A stretch of DNA of 64,000 nt from Colletotrichum lupini (GCF_023278565.1 NC_064675.1:2542001-2606000), one strand, 5' to 3'; counted from the first letter of the stretch, positions 52,201-63,240 are shown. Numbers and translations are program-made. The notes: generated by a model not told the origin, from the letters alone.

Positions 52201-53976
52201 AGTCCCTCTCTCCCCGCCCGCACGCTCGTGTAGACAAAAGTCACTGACCTGTTTGCCTCTTCTGGACGATATCCTGCGAGCGAGAGAGTGTGTGTATCCG
52301 TAGAGTATCTTGAGGTGAAGCTTGTCACAGGAAAGACGACGACACCACCACTAACGAGCGAACCGTCCAACCCGACCCGTTTCTTCGGGGCCGCTCGCAC
52401 GTTATGCTTGCCTTGCCCTGCTGCGCCTACCTGTCAACTATGGACGTTTTTTGACACCCGGCGTCAGAGCGATTTGTCACTTTCGTCTCGTTGATCTGAA
52501 GAAGAACGCCCGTGATTGACCTTCGTCTTGCCGAGCTTTGGATTGGTCAGGTCGTCCCTTCCACTTGACAGGCAGCTCGGCAAGAACATGAGAAGGCAGC
52601 AGGCACACAGATGATCCCGCGCGCGCGCTCTCTCTCGCTCTGACTTGCTGCGACTAATGCTGCTGCTGCTGCTTGCTGACGGTGGCGGCGGCGGCCCCCC
52701 CCCGGACGTTCGTCCTTGCCCAACCTCCTCTCCATTGCCATGCGATAGAAACTTGCCCATACCTGGCAAACGCCCGCTGGGACTAGTGTATGTCTCCTGT
52801 ACTCTTGGACACCACACGCGAGCAGACATCAGACCAGGTACAACCGCTCGCGACTGACCGTTGAGCATCTCCCTACTCGGACGATTGTGAGACTAAAGTG
52901 CCGTAGGTTGATTTGCACACATGGGATCTAAACCTGCATATCTTCGGATCGGACACCAGTTTCTCCCCTCTTCCCCCGGAGGCGACCAACCAGCTACTCG
53001 TGATGTTTCTCTCTTACCTCGTCTACTATTTTCCAGCTGTACTAGGTATGAAGTACCTGATAACAGCAGCGAGGTTCCCAATGCCTGAGCACCGTTCACT
53101 GCCACAAGCTGAGCCAATATATTGGAACTAAGAAAAACCATGTTATAAACAAAACGGCAGTTTGTAGTATAGGAAACAAGGGGATCTACATTGATTATCT
53201 CTCGCCACAGATCTATGATCAACCACTCACTGTAACTGCTGCAACCCTGTAGAGTAGGTAGACTCGGGTAAACCTCCCTCCCCTCCTTCGTCCTCCTTAC
53301 GTTGGAGATTTTCCCTGTATGCCCCCTTTTTTCCAACCAACTCCGTCCGGACCTTTTGACAAATAAGACAAGGCATGGGTAAGCCCGACTAGAATCGGCA
53401 AAGGGTATGCCTGCCTTGGCGCGACTTGCTGTTTCTCTCTTGCCTCTCAGTCGTTCTCTGTGCTTGCGTATGTGTCTTTGCTGTTGAGTTGGGGGGTCCT
53501 TGAAGCATAGCAAAAACCATGATCAGGAATGAATGACGTGATACCCGAGCTTCCGGGTTCAAGGGGGCAAAAGGTTAGGAAGGGGAGTGCTGTCCAAAGG
53601 GGAAAGAAATAGGGGAGAGAGATACTAAGCAGAAAAGAAAAAAAAAGAATGGATAGCATTGAGAAACTGCGGATTTTTCCAAAACGTCAAGGGCTGGCAC
53701 GTACCAAGTGGGAAAGAAAAGTATTTGACATTTCTGTTCGAGACGAACGGTGCTACAAGGCCATTGCCGGGTCTGTCTGGTATTGAGTCTGAGTTTGAGC
53801 CTGGTCTGGATGTCGGACTCTTGTTCCCCCTTGTATGCCTGAACGAAAAGCCTAGACAGAAACATCCCGAAGAGACGGGAAGAAAGGGTCGCGGGAAGGG
53901 GTGATCCATGGGGAATCGAGAGGTGCATACGCTGCGTGCTGGCGGAGAAGGATGAGGGGTGACCCTTTCCATCGCA

Positions 53977-54000
53977 TCTCTCTCTGTCTCTGTCTCTCTC
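53977..54000 (+). repeat. CT-rich simple repeat
   Basis: An alternating CT tract interrupted twice by GT, in non-coding DNA. Confidence 0.7.
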
Positions 54001-54714
54001 GTCCGTCTCTTCCATCATGCCCCCTGGCCTTTTTGTCGAACGTCCGTCCGTTCAACCAACAAACCCAACTTCCAAACCCGACACCCCCTCCCCTTGGAGA
54101 AACAGGCAGGAGCGTTGTTCTCGCCTATATCTCCAAACGACACTGTGACTATCAGATTTGTAAAGAAGAGACGAAAGCAGGCAGAGGCGCGAAAGCGAGG
54201 GAGCATGGACGGGTTGAAGGGGCCGACATATGCCACCATACACAGATACACGATACAATATGGAGGGGTAGCGAGATAGAGTGAGGCATAGAACACGGGA
54301 AACAGAATAAGACGAAGAAGGGGAACACCTTACAAGGCTGTGACCAGGTTATGCTGCTGTTGCTTCTGTTACGCTACATACTGATTATCTTGTCCTAATG
54401 TAGTCCATGTCCGATAAACTACGATACTCCGGTTTCCGAACATCATTGCCACCATCCAACCCGCACTCGCCTGCTTGTGTGAAGGTGACATATCTCTCTC
54501 TCTCCGAACTGGTTTGAACACCAAGAGCTGACGGGGCACCCACCAAGAACAAACTACTTACTCCAGACCGGTGTCAAACCAAACCAAAGTGTGCTCATCT
54601 ACAGTCTTGCCATCAATGCCAACTAGAAATTTGCCCCTGATCCCAAAACATCGAACCAGGGGGAAAGAAACGCTCAATCTAGAAAGCACAAAGTGAAAAC
54701 AGAGGAGAAGGAGA

Positions 54715-54730
54715 TGGTGGTGGTGGTGGT
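54715..54730 (+). repeat. (TGG)5 microsatellite
   Basis: Five perfect TGG units in non-coding DNA. Confidence 0.85.
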
Positions 54731-55080
54731 GTGTCGCGAATAGCATCGCATGTTGTGTGTATCCACAGATGGTTCCCAGCCCAACTCTCCTCCATTGACG
54801 GGCTCTTGCTTGGTTATGCCCTGACCATCGACATTGACACGCACACACCATACACGCCATACAACTTTCCGTCCAAAACCAAAAGTCCGAAAAAAGACGC
54901 CAGCTCGCGAGATGAAAAAGGGTTCCTAAGACGAACGCCCACAAGCATCACATCTTTTTTCCCCTTTTCCCCTCTAGCCCTCCAAGCCAGCCCCATGCTC
55001 GGGAAAAGAAGTCCCCCCCCCTTCTTCAACTCTATAGAAAACCATGACACCTGAACCAGGGGCAAGCACGCTTTCAACGT

Positions 55081-56727
55081 TTATGCCCTTCGCAGAACCT
55101 TATTCAGGAAACCGCCCCGGCCCCTTTTGGGCGTTTCATCCCCGGATGGATCAACGACGACGTGGGCATCCCTCATCGTCCCGTCTTTTCCTCCGACGAG
55201 GCCGCCGCGGTGCTGGTTCTGGTTCTGGTTCTGGCGGTGATGGTGATGGTGCTGCTGGTGTTGATGGCCCGGGTTCGGGGGGCTGCCAAGACGAGCAGGG
55301 AGATCGCCCGCGTACTGCGCATCTCCCCTGCTGATCTTCACATAAGAATCATCTGAAGAACCCAGCGGCGTGGCGAGGGCGACGGCGGCCCCTGAGTCAA
55401 AGTGGGCATGACAGCCCTCCGCGGCAAGTTTCGACATCCCACCAATCGCGGTGTTGGTGGTGTTTGTCAACGACAGCGACAGCGACGACGACGACGAAGA
55501 GGTTGGGGCCACGTCGATGGGTCGCCAGCTGTCACTCGCGGCGGACGTGACGGGTTTCCCTTGCCGGATGTGGGAGAGGCCTCTGTCGAGATACTCGACC
55601 AGCGGCGCCTTTGTGTCGAATCCAAAGGTTGTGGTACTGTTCCTGTCCTCCTCCCCGTCGGTGGTGTTGTTGGCATTGCCACCTCCACCTCCACCTCGTC
55701 GCAAGGCAGAGCCGCCGTCCCATCTCGTCGCTGTTCCTGTCGCTGCTTCCTCTGATGATTTGGCTGCTGCTAGTGCTGCTGCTGCTGCACCCGTCACCGT
55801 TTCTGCTATTCCTGTCCCCCCACCGCCACCGCCATTGCCAGTGTCATCAGAAGCAGCGCCAGGGGCGGGCGCAGAGGCGGGAGTGTCGCGCGGCGTCTCG
55901 GCAGCCCGGCCTCCGCCACTACCGCTGTTGTCATGGACTTCCAGGGCTTTGCGGTAGAGGTCCGGGACGCGACGCCGGAACTCGGCTTCGAGGTCTCGTT
56001 CATGCTGGCTCGTCGTGGCTCGCGCGCCGCGGCCCGAGCTAGCAGCCGACGGGTCGTGGTCGTGGTTGGGATCGGGCCTCGACGACGAGGCGTAGTAGCC
56101 GCTGCTATTGTTGCTGCTACTGCTGGCGACTATTCCCTCGTCGTCGATTTGAGTCAGCAGTTCCTGGTACTGCGCTCTCCTCGCCGCCGCGTCATCAGTC
56201 TCTGACGGTGCGGCCGCCGATGTCTCTTGGCGGAGGGGATCCGGGTTTTGCTGCTGCTGCTGCTGCTGATGCCCTGCCTCGCCCGACACCTTGGACCCGG
56301 TGATGGAAGTCTTGTACGAGACGTTGAACTCCTTGTAGTGGCCTTTGAGAACGAAGCACCTGCCTGGCCAGCCCCAGGTCCTGAACTTGTCGTAGAGGGT
56401 GTCGGCTAACGGGCAGTCCCGTGAGGCGTCTATGACGCGGTCGTAGATGACCATGCATGTGGTGGACTGCCACTCGCCAAAGACCTGTCTGCTGCGTTGG
56501 TCTGGGAACGCTCGCTCGATCATGTCAAACGAGGCTTCTTTGATAAAGTTTAAGTGGGCGCGGAGGTTGATTGCTCCCACGATGTGAGATTTCTCAAAGT
56601 CTGCTGGAGGACGGAGATCAATCATTAGAATCCTGCTAGAAGAAAGGACCTCGATGATTCTTTGAAGGTGATGCGGCAGTATCATCTGAGCTCCTTGATA
56701 TGCTTCTGAGGTTGGGCCACCGCCCAT
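55081..56727 (-). CDS. Rhodanese-homology protein with long disordered tail
   Basis: Single-exon gene of 548 aa. Residues about 14-135 form a rhodanese/Cdc25-like domain (PF00581): RILMIDLRPPADFEKSHIVG is the conserved strand-loop, followed by INLR and the loop MVIYDRVIDASRDC. In active rhodaneses and Cdc25 the strand before the loop ends in a catalytic cysteine. Here the corresponding position after VIY is aspartate, so the domain is probably non-enzymatic, like the docking half of MAP-kinase phosphatases. No dual-specificity phosphatase domain follows. The remaining 400 residues are low complexity: polyQ (about 153-160), GGGGGG runs, SSSSSS, a HHHHH stretch and NQNQNQ, ending in a basic RGRGGFLNKVLRRA. 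A signalling or scaffold role is inferred. The ATG at 56727 directly precedes GGGPTSEAY. The gene is in tandem with the caspase-like gene. Confidence 0.82.
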   Translation of the reverse strand: MGGGPTSEAYQGAQMILPHHLQRIIEVLSSSRILMIDLRPPADFEKSHIVGAINLRAHLNFIKEASFDMIERAFPDQRSRQVFGEWQSTTCMVIYDRVIDASRDCPLADTLYDKFRTWGWPGRCFVLKGHYKEFNVSYKTSITGSKVSGEAGHQQQQQQQNPDPLRQETSAAAPSETDDAAARRAQYQELLTQIDDEGIVASSSSNNSSGYYASSSRPDPNHDHDPSAASSGRGARATTSQHERDLEAEFRRRVPDLYRKALEVHDNSGSGGGRAAETPRDTPASAPAPGAASDDTGNGGGGGGTGIAETVTGAAAAALAAAKSSEEAATGTATRWDGGSALRRGGGGGGNANNTTDGEEDRNSTTTFGFDTKAPLVEYLDRGLSHIRQGKPVTSAASDSWRPIDVAPTSSSSSSLSLSLTNTTNTAIGGMSKLAAEGCHAHFDSGAAVALATPLGSSDDSYVKISRGDAQYAGDLPARLGSPPNPGHQHQQHHHHHRQNQNQNQHRGGLVGGKDGTMRDAHVVVDPSGDETPKRGRGGFLNKVLRRA

Positions 56728-56804
56728 TTTAAGGGTTTGGAATTGCTTCGAGACGACATCCCGTTCCCGTCGGTGATGGAACCAGGCCTACTACAGTTAC
56801 TATA

Positions 56805-58869
56805 CTATTCTGAATACGCGACAGTGTGGATGATGAAGCCTACCTCGACGTGCCACAGCTCTATGCCCAAATTTGAGGCAACAAAGTTCTTTTGATCATC
56901 GTTTGGCAACGACTCTTGCTTGTAGTACTGTTGAAGCAGGATTTCAACATGCTGTGAGAATTTGGGCGGTTCTGGGATATCGTGTAACATGGTTCTCCGC
57001 GCGCTTCTCTGCTGATTCGGAATCATGGATCTGGATATTGGTGCCCCATCCGATGATACTTGAGAAGGAGAGGTGTGGTGCCGTTGTAGGGTTCCAATCG
57101 AAGCTGTTGAGTTTGGCGACTGAAGGGGCCGCGATGGTCTGACGATTGGCGACGATAATGGTGATTCAGCGTCTACCTCCTGGATGTTGGTCTGTCCTCC
57201 TTCGTTTACTCTCACGTTTGGTTCACTGCCTCTTACTTGCGTCCCCACGACGCTGCCTGTTATCGTTGGAGCATTCGTGTATGTGACTTCCGAGAAAAAT
57301 GTGCCCATCGACGCGGAGTCCGGTTGTGTGTTGTCATGCGCTATACGAGCGCCTCGGCTCACCGGAACATCCACCCTAGCCTCTTCGTCCTTGCGACTCC
57401 TCTCTGACACTAGGTTATTGGAACGAATGAAGGCTATGAATGAGGTTGCATGGTCCTCTGGCAGGAGATCCCACACCATGACTGGCATAGATAAGAGGAG
57501 CAACGTGGAATGACTCTTGAATACCCCCTGGACTTTGACGTACTTTGCCAGGGCTGGGAAGTTGGATAACCACTGCTCCCAGGCGCTCAGATCCAATTGC
57601 TGATTGTCTTCCAGTGCCAGCGAGATCATGACATGCGGCGTATCCTCATTCGGCTCCCCTGCCATTGGTGCGCCAGGCCCTCGCCCACCTATCATCCCCT
57701 CGGGCGATCCGCTCTCGTCTGCAGTGATCGCGGCATCCAATGGCGGCGATGGCGGCCGCTGCTCAGCCGGCACGACCCGGGACAACTCGATGCTCGGCGC
57801 CTTGTGGTTCGACGTCATCATGAAGTGAACCGGCGTCGACCTGGCCTCGAAGACCTTGCCGTTGATGTTGACGGGGCGCGGGTGCTTTAGGCGGGCGAGG
57901 ACCTCGGCGTGCAGCATGGCCGCGGAAAAGGTGCGGAGCCTCCACTCCTGCATTACCTCAATGAGGGCGTTTGTGAAGGAGTAGCGGCCCGGATCTGGGG
58001 CGATGGCGTCCCAGCTCGAGGCGGAGATGGTCTCGGTGATGCTGTTGCCGTTGGGGAACGTTGCGCTCGCCGCTCCCGCGCAGCAGTCGAGGAGGATGAG
58101 AACGTCGGATGCCGAGCGCTCTAGCAAGGTCTGAATGGCAGACCACTGGAGCCATGGCGAGTCGGGATGTCGAGTGCTAATGAATTTGTGAGAATATGAG
58201 TGATGGAGATGAGATAATGCTGCAGACTTACGCGCACCAAGTGCTCTGACGAGACTCATCTATCCTGGCATGGCCGCCGTAGTAGACTAAAAAGAGCGTG
58301 TCTTGAGCCTCGTGGTCCTTGATCAGCTTACCGACCTGCATCATGAGCTCTAAATGTGAGTTCTCAGACGGTATAGGAAAGATTTCCGTGCCAAAGGCAT
58401 AATCTTCGCGGAGGCACCGCTCCAGGTCCTCCAGCTCAGGTAACACAAAAAGGTCATCACAGCCCCAATGCAGGAGCAAGGCCTGCACCTTTGAATACCG
58501 CTGTGACGATTTTCCGCGGTTCGGAAATGCTCGGTTTGCAGACTTTGTGGATGAAGTGTCAGTATGTGACCTGGACCACATAACCTAGCCTCGTCACTTC
58601 ATCTTTCAACTTACATTCTCCAAGGTCTGAGCGAAGCTATCGAGGTGCTTGACGTGATAGCTCACGCGGCTGATATCATGTGTGGCGGGCCGAGGCGCAT
58701 CGCCGGAGCTGGAACCGTACTGATCATGGCCGGCTTGTGAGTCTACACGTACTCTGCGCGACTGGATCGCCGAGACCCTGGCACCTACAGTTGAGTCTGC
58801 ACTGCTCACGCTGTTCCCGTCATGGGGTCGCCGAGACCGAATGGTCACATACGGCTGGTGATCGCCCAT
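56805..58869 (-). CDS. Caspase-fold peptidase C14 family protein
   Basis: About 645 aa. Exons: 58869..58615, 58542..58232, 58176..56805 (introns 72 and 55 nt). The first intron uses an AAAG acceptor with a strong branch site (TACTGAC). The N-terminal caspase-like domain (about residues 85-310) has the catalytic histidine in YYGGHA (about H176) and the cysteine in ILLDCCAGAAS (about C221), the His-Cys dyad of clan CD. It lacks the long prodomain with proline/glutamine repeats of classical fungal metacaspases, so it belongs to one of the more divergent C14 groups. After it comes a linker and a segment (HVMISLALEDN, WLSNFPALAKYVKVQGVFKS) that I do not recognise, then a disordered S/P-rich region and a short C-terminal helix. 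The ATG at 58869 (AACATGG) is the first in frame. A role in regulated proteolysis or cell death is inference. The last few codons after WHVEV could be altered by an unseen intron. Confidence 0.83.
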
Positions 58870-59732
58870 GTTCACTGGCTTTCGAAGCAAGCCTTGGCCA
58901 ATCTATGAGTCGATATGTAGGTATTCAGGTTGCAGTTATACGCGCTTTCGTGGCCAAATAGTGAAACACGGCGCCGGATGTCTCCTTTACCACAAGTTAA
59001 GTATTCATGAGATGTAAATAGTGACACGGAAAAAAACCAAATGTGCTAGGAGGGCCGTGGAAGCCAAATGGTCTGTAGAAATCTTAGTGACGTCTGATGC
59101 ATCGTCAGGTACAGCAAAAAAGAGCCTTTGGGTTGTGAGAGAGGGAAAAATAAGAAAAAAGATGTCGTCGGCGGTGTCTTTCGACAAGGCCCCGTTCGTC
59201 TCGGTCGACGGAAGGCGGACGGGTTGGAGGGGCATCCCACTCCGCGCCAGCTTCGGTAGCTAAAACGGCTTAGCGTGGCTGATGAGCCGGTGACCGAATG
59301 TGGCAGGGCGGGCTGGACCCGTGAAAGTATGGGTCCAGTTTTAGCCCCCACACGTGCTTAGCTGGCTTATATAATCCTGCACGTGCTTGGTATGTTGTGG
59401 CTGAGTGTGGCTAGTGCCTCAGATAGGTAGCACCTACACCAGAAGCTTGGGTGGAGTCAGTAGATGTCCCTGGATTCGGCACCGAGCGAAGTGTCCTCAG
59501 CAACGGGTCTCCAGCTCCGACATCGATGCCAACGGACCCATCCGAGCACACTGTTCACTCACTGATCACACCAACCCGTTCACGTCACCGGAGAATCCAC
59601 TTTCATTGACCTTACCACCTTGCATCTTGTTTACTTATCTTCTTCTGGTAATATTCAGAGCGTTTACGGATGCATTGAAGCGGAACTCATTTGCCCCAGT
59701 CTGCAGCGAGATTGCGTAGGTCATCGTACAAT
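58870..59732. promoter_or_regulatory. Divergent promoter region, caspase-like gene and PBN1
   Basis: These 863 bp lie between oppositely oriented start codons. Two CACGTG E-box cores with similar 3' flanks (CACGTGCTTAG at 59351 and CACGTGCTTGG at 59380) bracket a TATA-like TTATATAA. CACGTG is the known core for bHLH factors. Nested inverted repeats occur at 59259-59345. Confidence 0.55.
59259..59345. repeat. Nested inverted repeats
   Basis: Outer arms are GCTAAAAC (59259-59266) and GTTTTAGC (59338-59345). An inner perfect hairpin, CTGGACCC (59313-59320) and GGGTCCAG (59331-59338), has a 10-base loop. It could be a small MITE remnant or a structured promoter element. Confidence 0.55.
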
Positions 59733-61420
59733 ATGCGTCAGCGAATCACCTTCATTCATAAGCCTAGTGACGGCGCGCCTCCGGAGTCTCTTGAGATTAG
59801 CGATGCCGGCGTAAAGGGTCCCGAGCTCTTATCTGTCAGGGAAGATAGAATAACCTTGGCCCTTGAGGAGCTTCCCTCTGAGCTATCCCAGCTTCTGAGT
59901 GAGAGTCATGAGCTACACATTAGATGGGTTAGCCCGTTCGCCTATGACACTATTGGCCCTTTGGCTTCGAGGGTATCACCAGGTTTCCATCTGTTTTATA
60001 CGCCAAAGAAGGAGGAGATCAAATGGGACGCGTGAGTCTCAATCAGAGGGTATCGTCTGGGTAACATAAGGAAAACTAACATGAGATAAAGGACAAGACT
60101 TTGCACGGCTCTCAAGGACGCCTTTGGTGGGAGCAGTTGTACATCGTCAGAGGTAAGCTATACTTCCAGACAATTCTCCTCCCGAGGTCACACTCAACCA
60201 GGCAAGATCATCAAGACTAACTCTGTCAAACAAAGTCATTCACAACCCTCCCCAACGATAGGTTCTCTCACTCCGCAGCACTCCAATACTACGAGCCCCT
60301 AGAGAACCTCGCCGCATTCAGCCAGTACACAGCCGAGAAGCTCTGCTCGGCATCTGACGCGAACTGCAAGTCCCGCGCAGAGGACCTCAAGACGGCGGCA
60401 TCCTTTGACATCTCCTACGACACAATTTCGCACGCCCTCAAGCTGACGGCACAATGGCCCTACGGCAAACACCGCGTCGCCGTCGCCTCGACAACGAACC
60501 ACCGGACCGAGGTCGGCATCCTCACAACCGACTCCACCGCGAAGCCGGAGCCGCACGAGATCGGCATGGCGGGCGGCCTCACCGTCCTCGGCGAGCACAA
60601 GAAGCCCGCGCCCGTCCTCTTCAACGTGCCTGCCCGCCACCGGCTGCATTCGGACTCGGGAGACGAGGGATCGCAACGCGCCAGCTACTTCTCTGCAACG
60701 TTCCTCGAGCCGACGGGTCTGCACCCGACACTGCAGCTGCGCTTCGACTCGGCTGAGCCGCCGGTGGAGGATGCCTACTGTGCCATCCACGCGCACCTCA
60801 CGCTACCGAAAACTATCTTTGCGGACCGCTACCAGCTCGCCGACGACCTGTTCCTCAAGTCCAAGAACCTGACCGCCCTGCGCTACGCCAGCGCACCCGT
60901 GGACCTTGAGGCGCCCGCGTACGCCACAAAGCCGTGGGGCTCCGGTGTCCTTCTCGAGCTCGCGCCGCCAACGACGACAGGAGAAGGGAAGACGGACCAA
61001 GAGTGGACGGCGGAGGTCCCGCTGCACCTCCGATATCTGGAGCCCGCGCTGGGCGGGTACACCGAGGTAGAGGTGCCCTACCCGGCCGTCTTCTGGGCGT
61101 GCTCGTCCGAAGAGGGGACAAAGTTCCCGAGCAGTCCGTTTGAGAGGGTGAATATCGGATATGACGCGTTATTCGGACCGAGGACGGTGTTTTGGCACGT
61201 GGAGCCGCGACCCGCTGCCGGACGAGACGGAGGTCGGCTCACGAGCACCGTACGCGTGCCTGTTCTCGAGGCCGGGCAGGCAGAGTGGGTTCGCGCCGGG
61301 ACGGCGGCTGCGGTAGTTGTCGGGTTCGCGTGGGTTCTGTGGAGGCTCGTGGCGGCGTACTCCAAGACGGGATATGGAAGGCGTAGCGGGGCGGATGTTG
61401 GTGAGAAGAAGAAGCAGTAG
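59733..61420 (+). CDS. PBN1: PBN1/PIG-X family subunit of GPI mannosyltransferase I
   Basis: ER membrane protein of 514 aa. Exons: 59733..60031, 60092..60152, 60236..61420 (introns 60 and 83 nt, both ending AAAG). In the known family, PBN1 (PIG-X in animals, PF08320) stabilises the catalytic subunit Gpi14/PIG-M, which adds the first mannose to GPI anchors. Sequence support: the lumenal beta-rich C-terminal domain with HAHLTLPKTIFADRYQLADD, YTEVEVPYPAVFWACSSEEG and the FERVNIGYDALFGPRTVFWHVEP block. One membrane helix (AAAVVVGFAWVLWRLVAA, about residues 475-492) follows, and a short basic tail ends KKKQ. No N-terminal signal peptide is obvious, as in yeast Pbn1. The start at 59733 was preferred because upstream frame extension lacks an ATG. 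It is divergent from the caspase-like gene. Confidence 0.87.
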
Positions 61421-62042
61421 AATACACGCCTGGACATCTGGAATATACCACCACCTTACCTACCGTGCCTTACCGCCTTACCTTGATGGGTATATAGACC
61501 TCCTCAATCCCATTCCTGTCACCAGCCAGCAGGCGCCCTCTAGGTCGGGGGTCAGGTCAAACTGGCTGGGTGGTGGAATGGTTCATGGTCAACAATCAAT
61601 TTATACGCCAACCAGCCTACTCGACGACAGGCTTAGCGAGTACCCGAGTTCGAATCCCAGCATGTGCACCAAGAGATGTAGCCCCCATTCGCCACCGGGG
61701 GGGTGAACTCTTTTTTGGTTCATTGTAGTAATTGTATGTGATTAAGTAATACCACGCGAGGTAGTTGAAGATGAAATGAGGGTCATCTCGCGTCCAATAT
61801 GTTCATGTTCCTACAGTGTGTCGCGGATTTGCACGGCCCGGCTGTGGCGGAGCCCTCCTTGACAACCAACACCGCAGAACGCGGGCGACGCGGAAGCCTC
61901 CAACATGAAAGTCGCCTGATTATCCCAACGACATTTCTCGTTTCTTCACCTTGGCTTTCTGTTCGTCTCAAAGGAAGTCACACCCAATCAACTCCCAATT
62001 GACAATTCTGAGGCCACCAATGCATCTCACACCAACCCAGCA
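61421..62042. other. Intergenic region between PBN1 and the hydroxylase-like gene
   Basis: These 622 bp hold the PBN1 3' flank, a weak tRNA-like segment (61563-61716) and the promoter of the downstream gene. No coding sequence is supported. Confidence 0.55.
61563..61716 (+). repeat. Possible tRNA-related (SINE-like) segment
   Basis: A TGGCTGGGTGG A-box-like stretch (61563), a B-box-like GTTCGAATCCC (61648-61658) and a T6 run (61711-61716) are in order, but box spacing is long and no cloverleaf forms. It is not clearly related in sequence to the candidate at 20904. Confidence 0.22.
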
Positions 62043-63240
62043 ATGATCTCCTACGTCATCGCCCTCGTGGCATTCCTCATCTTCTTCTCCGACCCCCTCG
62101 TCGACTTCTTCTCCCCGTCGTCAACATCCGGCGGCCGAAGCAGCACAGGCCGGAGCCGGGTGGCCCGCACGCCCCGGCCGCAGATGAACGAGTCCCTTCT
62201 CGCCATCGAACATCCCAACGCCACGGCTCTGTCGTGCCCACCCGACGACTACTCTGTGCGCATCTTTTCCAAGGAGCCGTTGGTGTTGTATATCGAAGGG
62301 TTTTTGAGTGTGGAGGAAAGGAAGCATCTACTTGAGATTAGGTATGTTGTTTTATTACATGCACGTATTTTGCCTTCCCTATTTCGTGTCGCGTCACACA
62401 CGCATCCGGAACCTTGGTTACAATTGAAGATGAGGAAGATGAATCCATGCTTTCTCATAAGCTTCTCACTCGCCCAACACTCCATCTCAACTCATATCTC
62501 ATCTCACCTCACCCCAACTCATCTCAAACTCATCTCACTCACTCACTCACTCACTCACTCACTCACTCACTCACTCACACCTCACCAGCAACCCCATCTT
62601 CGAACCCTCAACAATAACCCACAACGGCGCAAACACCCACCGCGACACCTCCATCCGCTCCTCCGACGTCGCCCTCCTCCCGCGAGACGACACGGTCCGC
62701 TGCGTCGAGGCCCGCGCCCGCGCCCTGCAGGGCTGGCGCGAGGACCTCTGGATCGAGAGGCTGCGGACGCAGCGGTACGTCGAAGGCGGGCACTACTCGT
62801 ATCACTTCGACTGGACCGCCAACCGCGGCGGGTGGGGGCGGGTGAGTAGCATGATGGCGTGGGTTGACGCGCGCGGCGAGGACGAGAACGAGGTGCCACC
62901 TGGGACGGGGAACGGGGATGGCTTGGTTGGTGGCGGGACGGAGTTTCCGTTGTTGGAGGTTCCCGGGTTGAAGAAGGAGGTTTGGTGTCGGTTTGTGGAG
63001 TGTGGAGGGAGGGACGGTGGTGATCAAGCTAGTGATGGCGGTGATGAGAAGAAGATGGGAGGTGACGGGGAGGCCAAGGGGACTACCTTCAAGCCTGTTC
63101 CGGGCAACGCGGTATACTGGGAGAACTTCCGGGCTGATGGGAGCGGTGCCGGGTATGACGAGACGTGGCACGCCGGACTGCCGGTCATAAAAGGCGTCAA
63201 GGTCGGGCTGAATATCTGGAGCACGGGGAGGATAGAGTGA
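62043..63240 (+). CDS. Prolyl 4-hydroxylase-like 2OG-Fe(II) oxygenase, membrane-anchored
   Basis: 316 aa. Exons: 62043..62341 and 62589..63240. The 247-nt intron is long for this genome and carries an (TCAC)11 microsatellite. Residues about 1-20 (MISYVIALVAFLIFFSD) form a signal anchor, placing the enzyme in the secretory pathway or on its membrane. The catalytic double-stranded beta-helix belongs to the P4H alpha-subunit group. It shows the iron ligands H172-x-D174 in YSYHFDW, the distal H294 in WHAGLPV and the 2-oxoglutarate lysine K304 in GVKVGLNIW. Family enzymes hydroxylate proline in proteins using 2-oxoglutarate, Fe(II) and oxygen; the substrate here is unknown. The region between the first and second iron ligands has an acidic, glycine-rich insertion (about 195-265). 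The frame through GGWGRVSSMMAWVD is open without an intron. Confidence 0.88.
62535..62578 (+). repeat. (TCAC)11 microsatellite in the hydroxylase intron
   Basis: Eleven perfect TCAC units, ending about 10 bases before the intron acceptor at 62588. Degenerate CTCA/CATCTCA repeats precede it from about 62485. Confidence 0.9.

Larger units (their letters stand above)
37230..55080. other. Gene-empty interval of 17.9 kb
   Basis: No protein gene can be supported. The sequence is moderate GC, not RIPed, and I see no transposon-like long repeats. The stretch nearest 37230 is the promoter and 5' UTR of the homeodomain gene. Longer open frames (39569-40540 minus, 323 codons; 44809-45771 plus, 320 codons; 52893-53513 minus, 206 codons) read as proline, histidine, serine and arginine-rich strings without motifs and look like by-products of strand composition. 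Frames of about 115-165 codons near 46.9-47.6 kb, 49.2-49.6 kb and 50.7-51.2 kb look slightly more protein-like but cannot be defended. Pyrimidine-rich tracts and a TGG run mark 52.6-54.8 kb. The last 500 bp or so should be the 3' flank of the rhodanese gene. Confidence 0.5.

Noticed and set aside
52464..52868. 134-codon minus-strand frame with poly-P and poly-S
   Set aside because: Low complexity driven by simple repeats in the DNA.
58888..58890. Upstream TTG as start of the caspase-like protein
   Set aside because: Not an ATG; the first true ATG in a good context is at 58869.
60299..60796. Long antisense frame inside PBN1
   Set aside because: Mirror of the high-GC third-position bias of the sense gene.
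61563..61716. Functional tRNA gene
   Set aside because: B-box is good, but arms do not pair and box spacing is too long.
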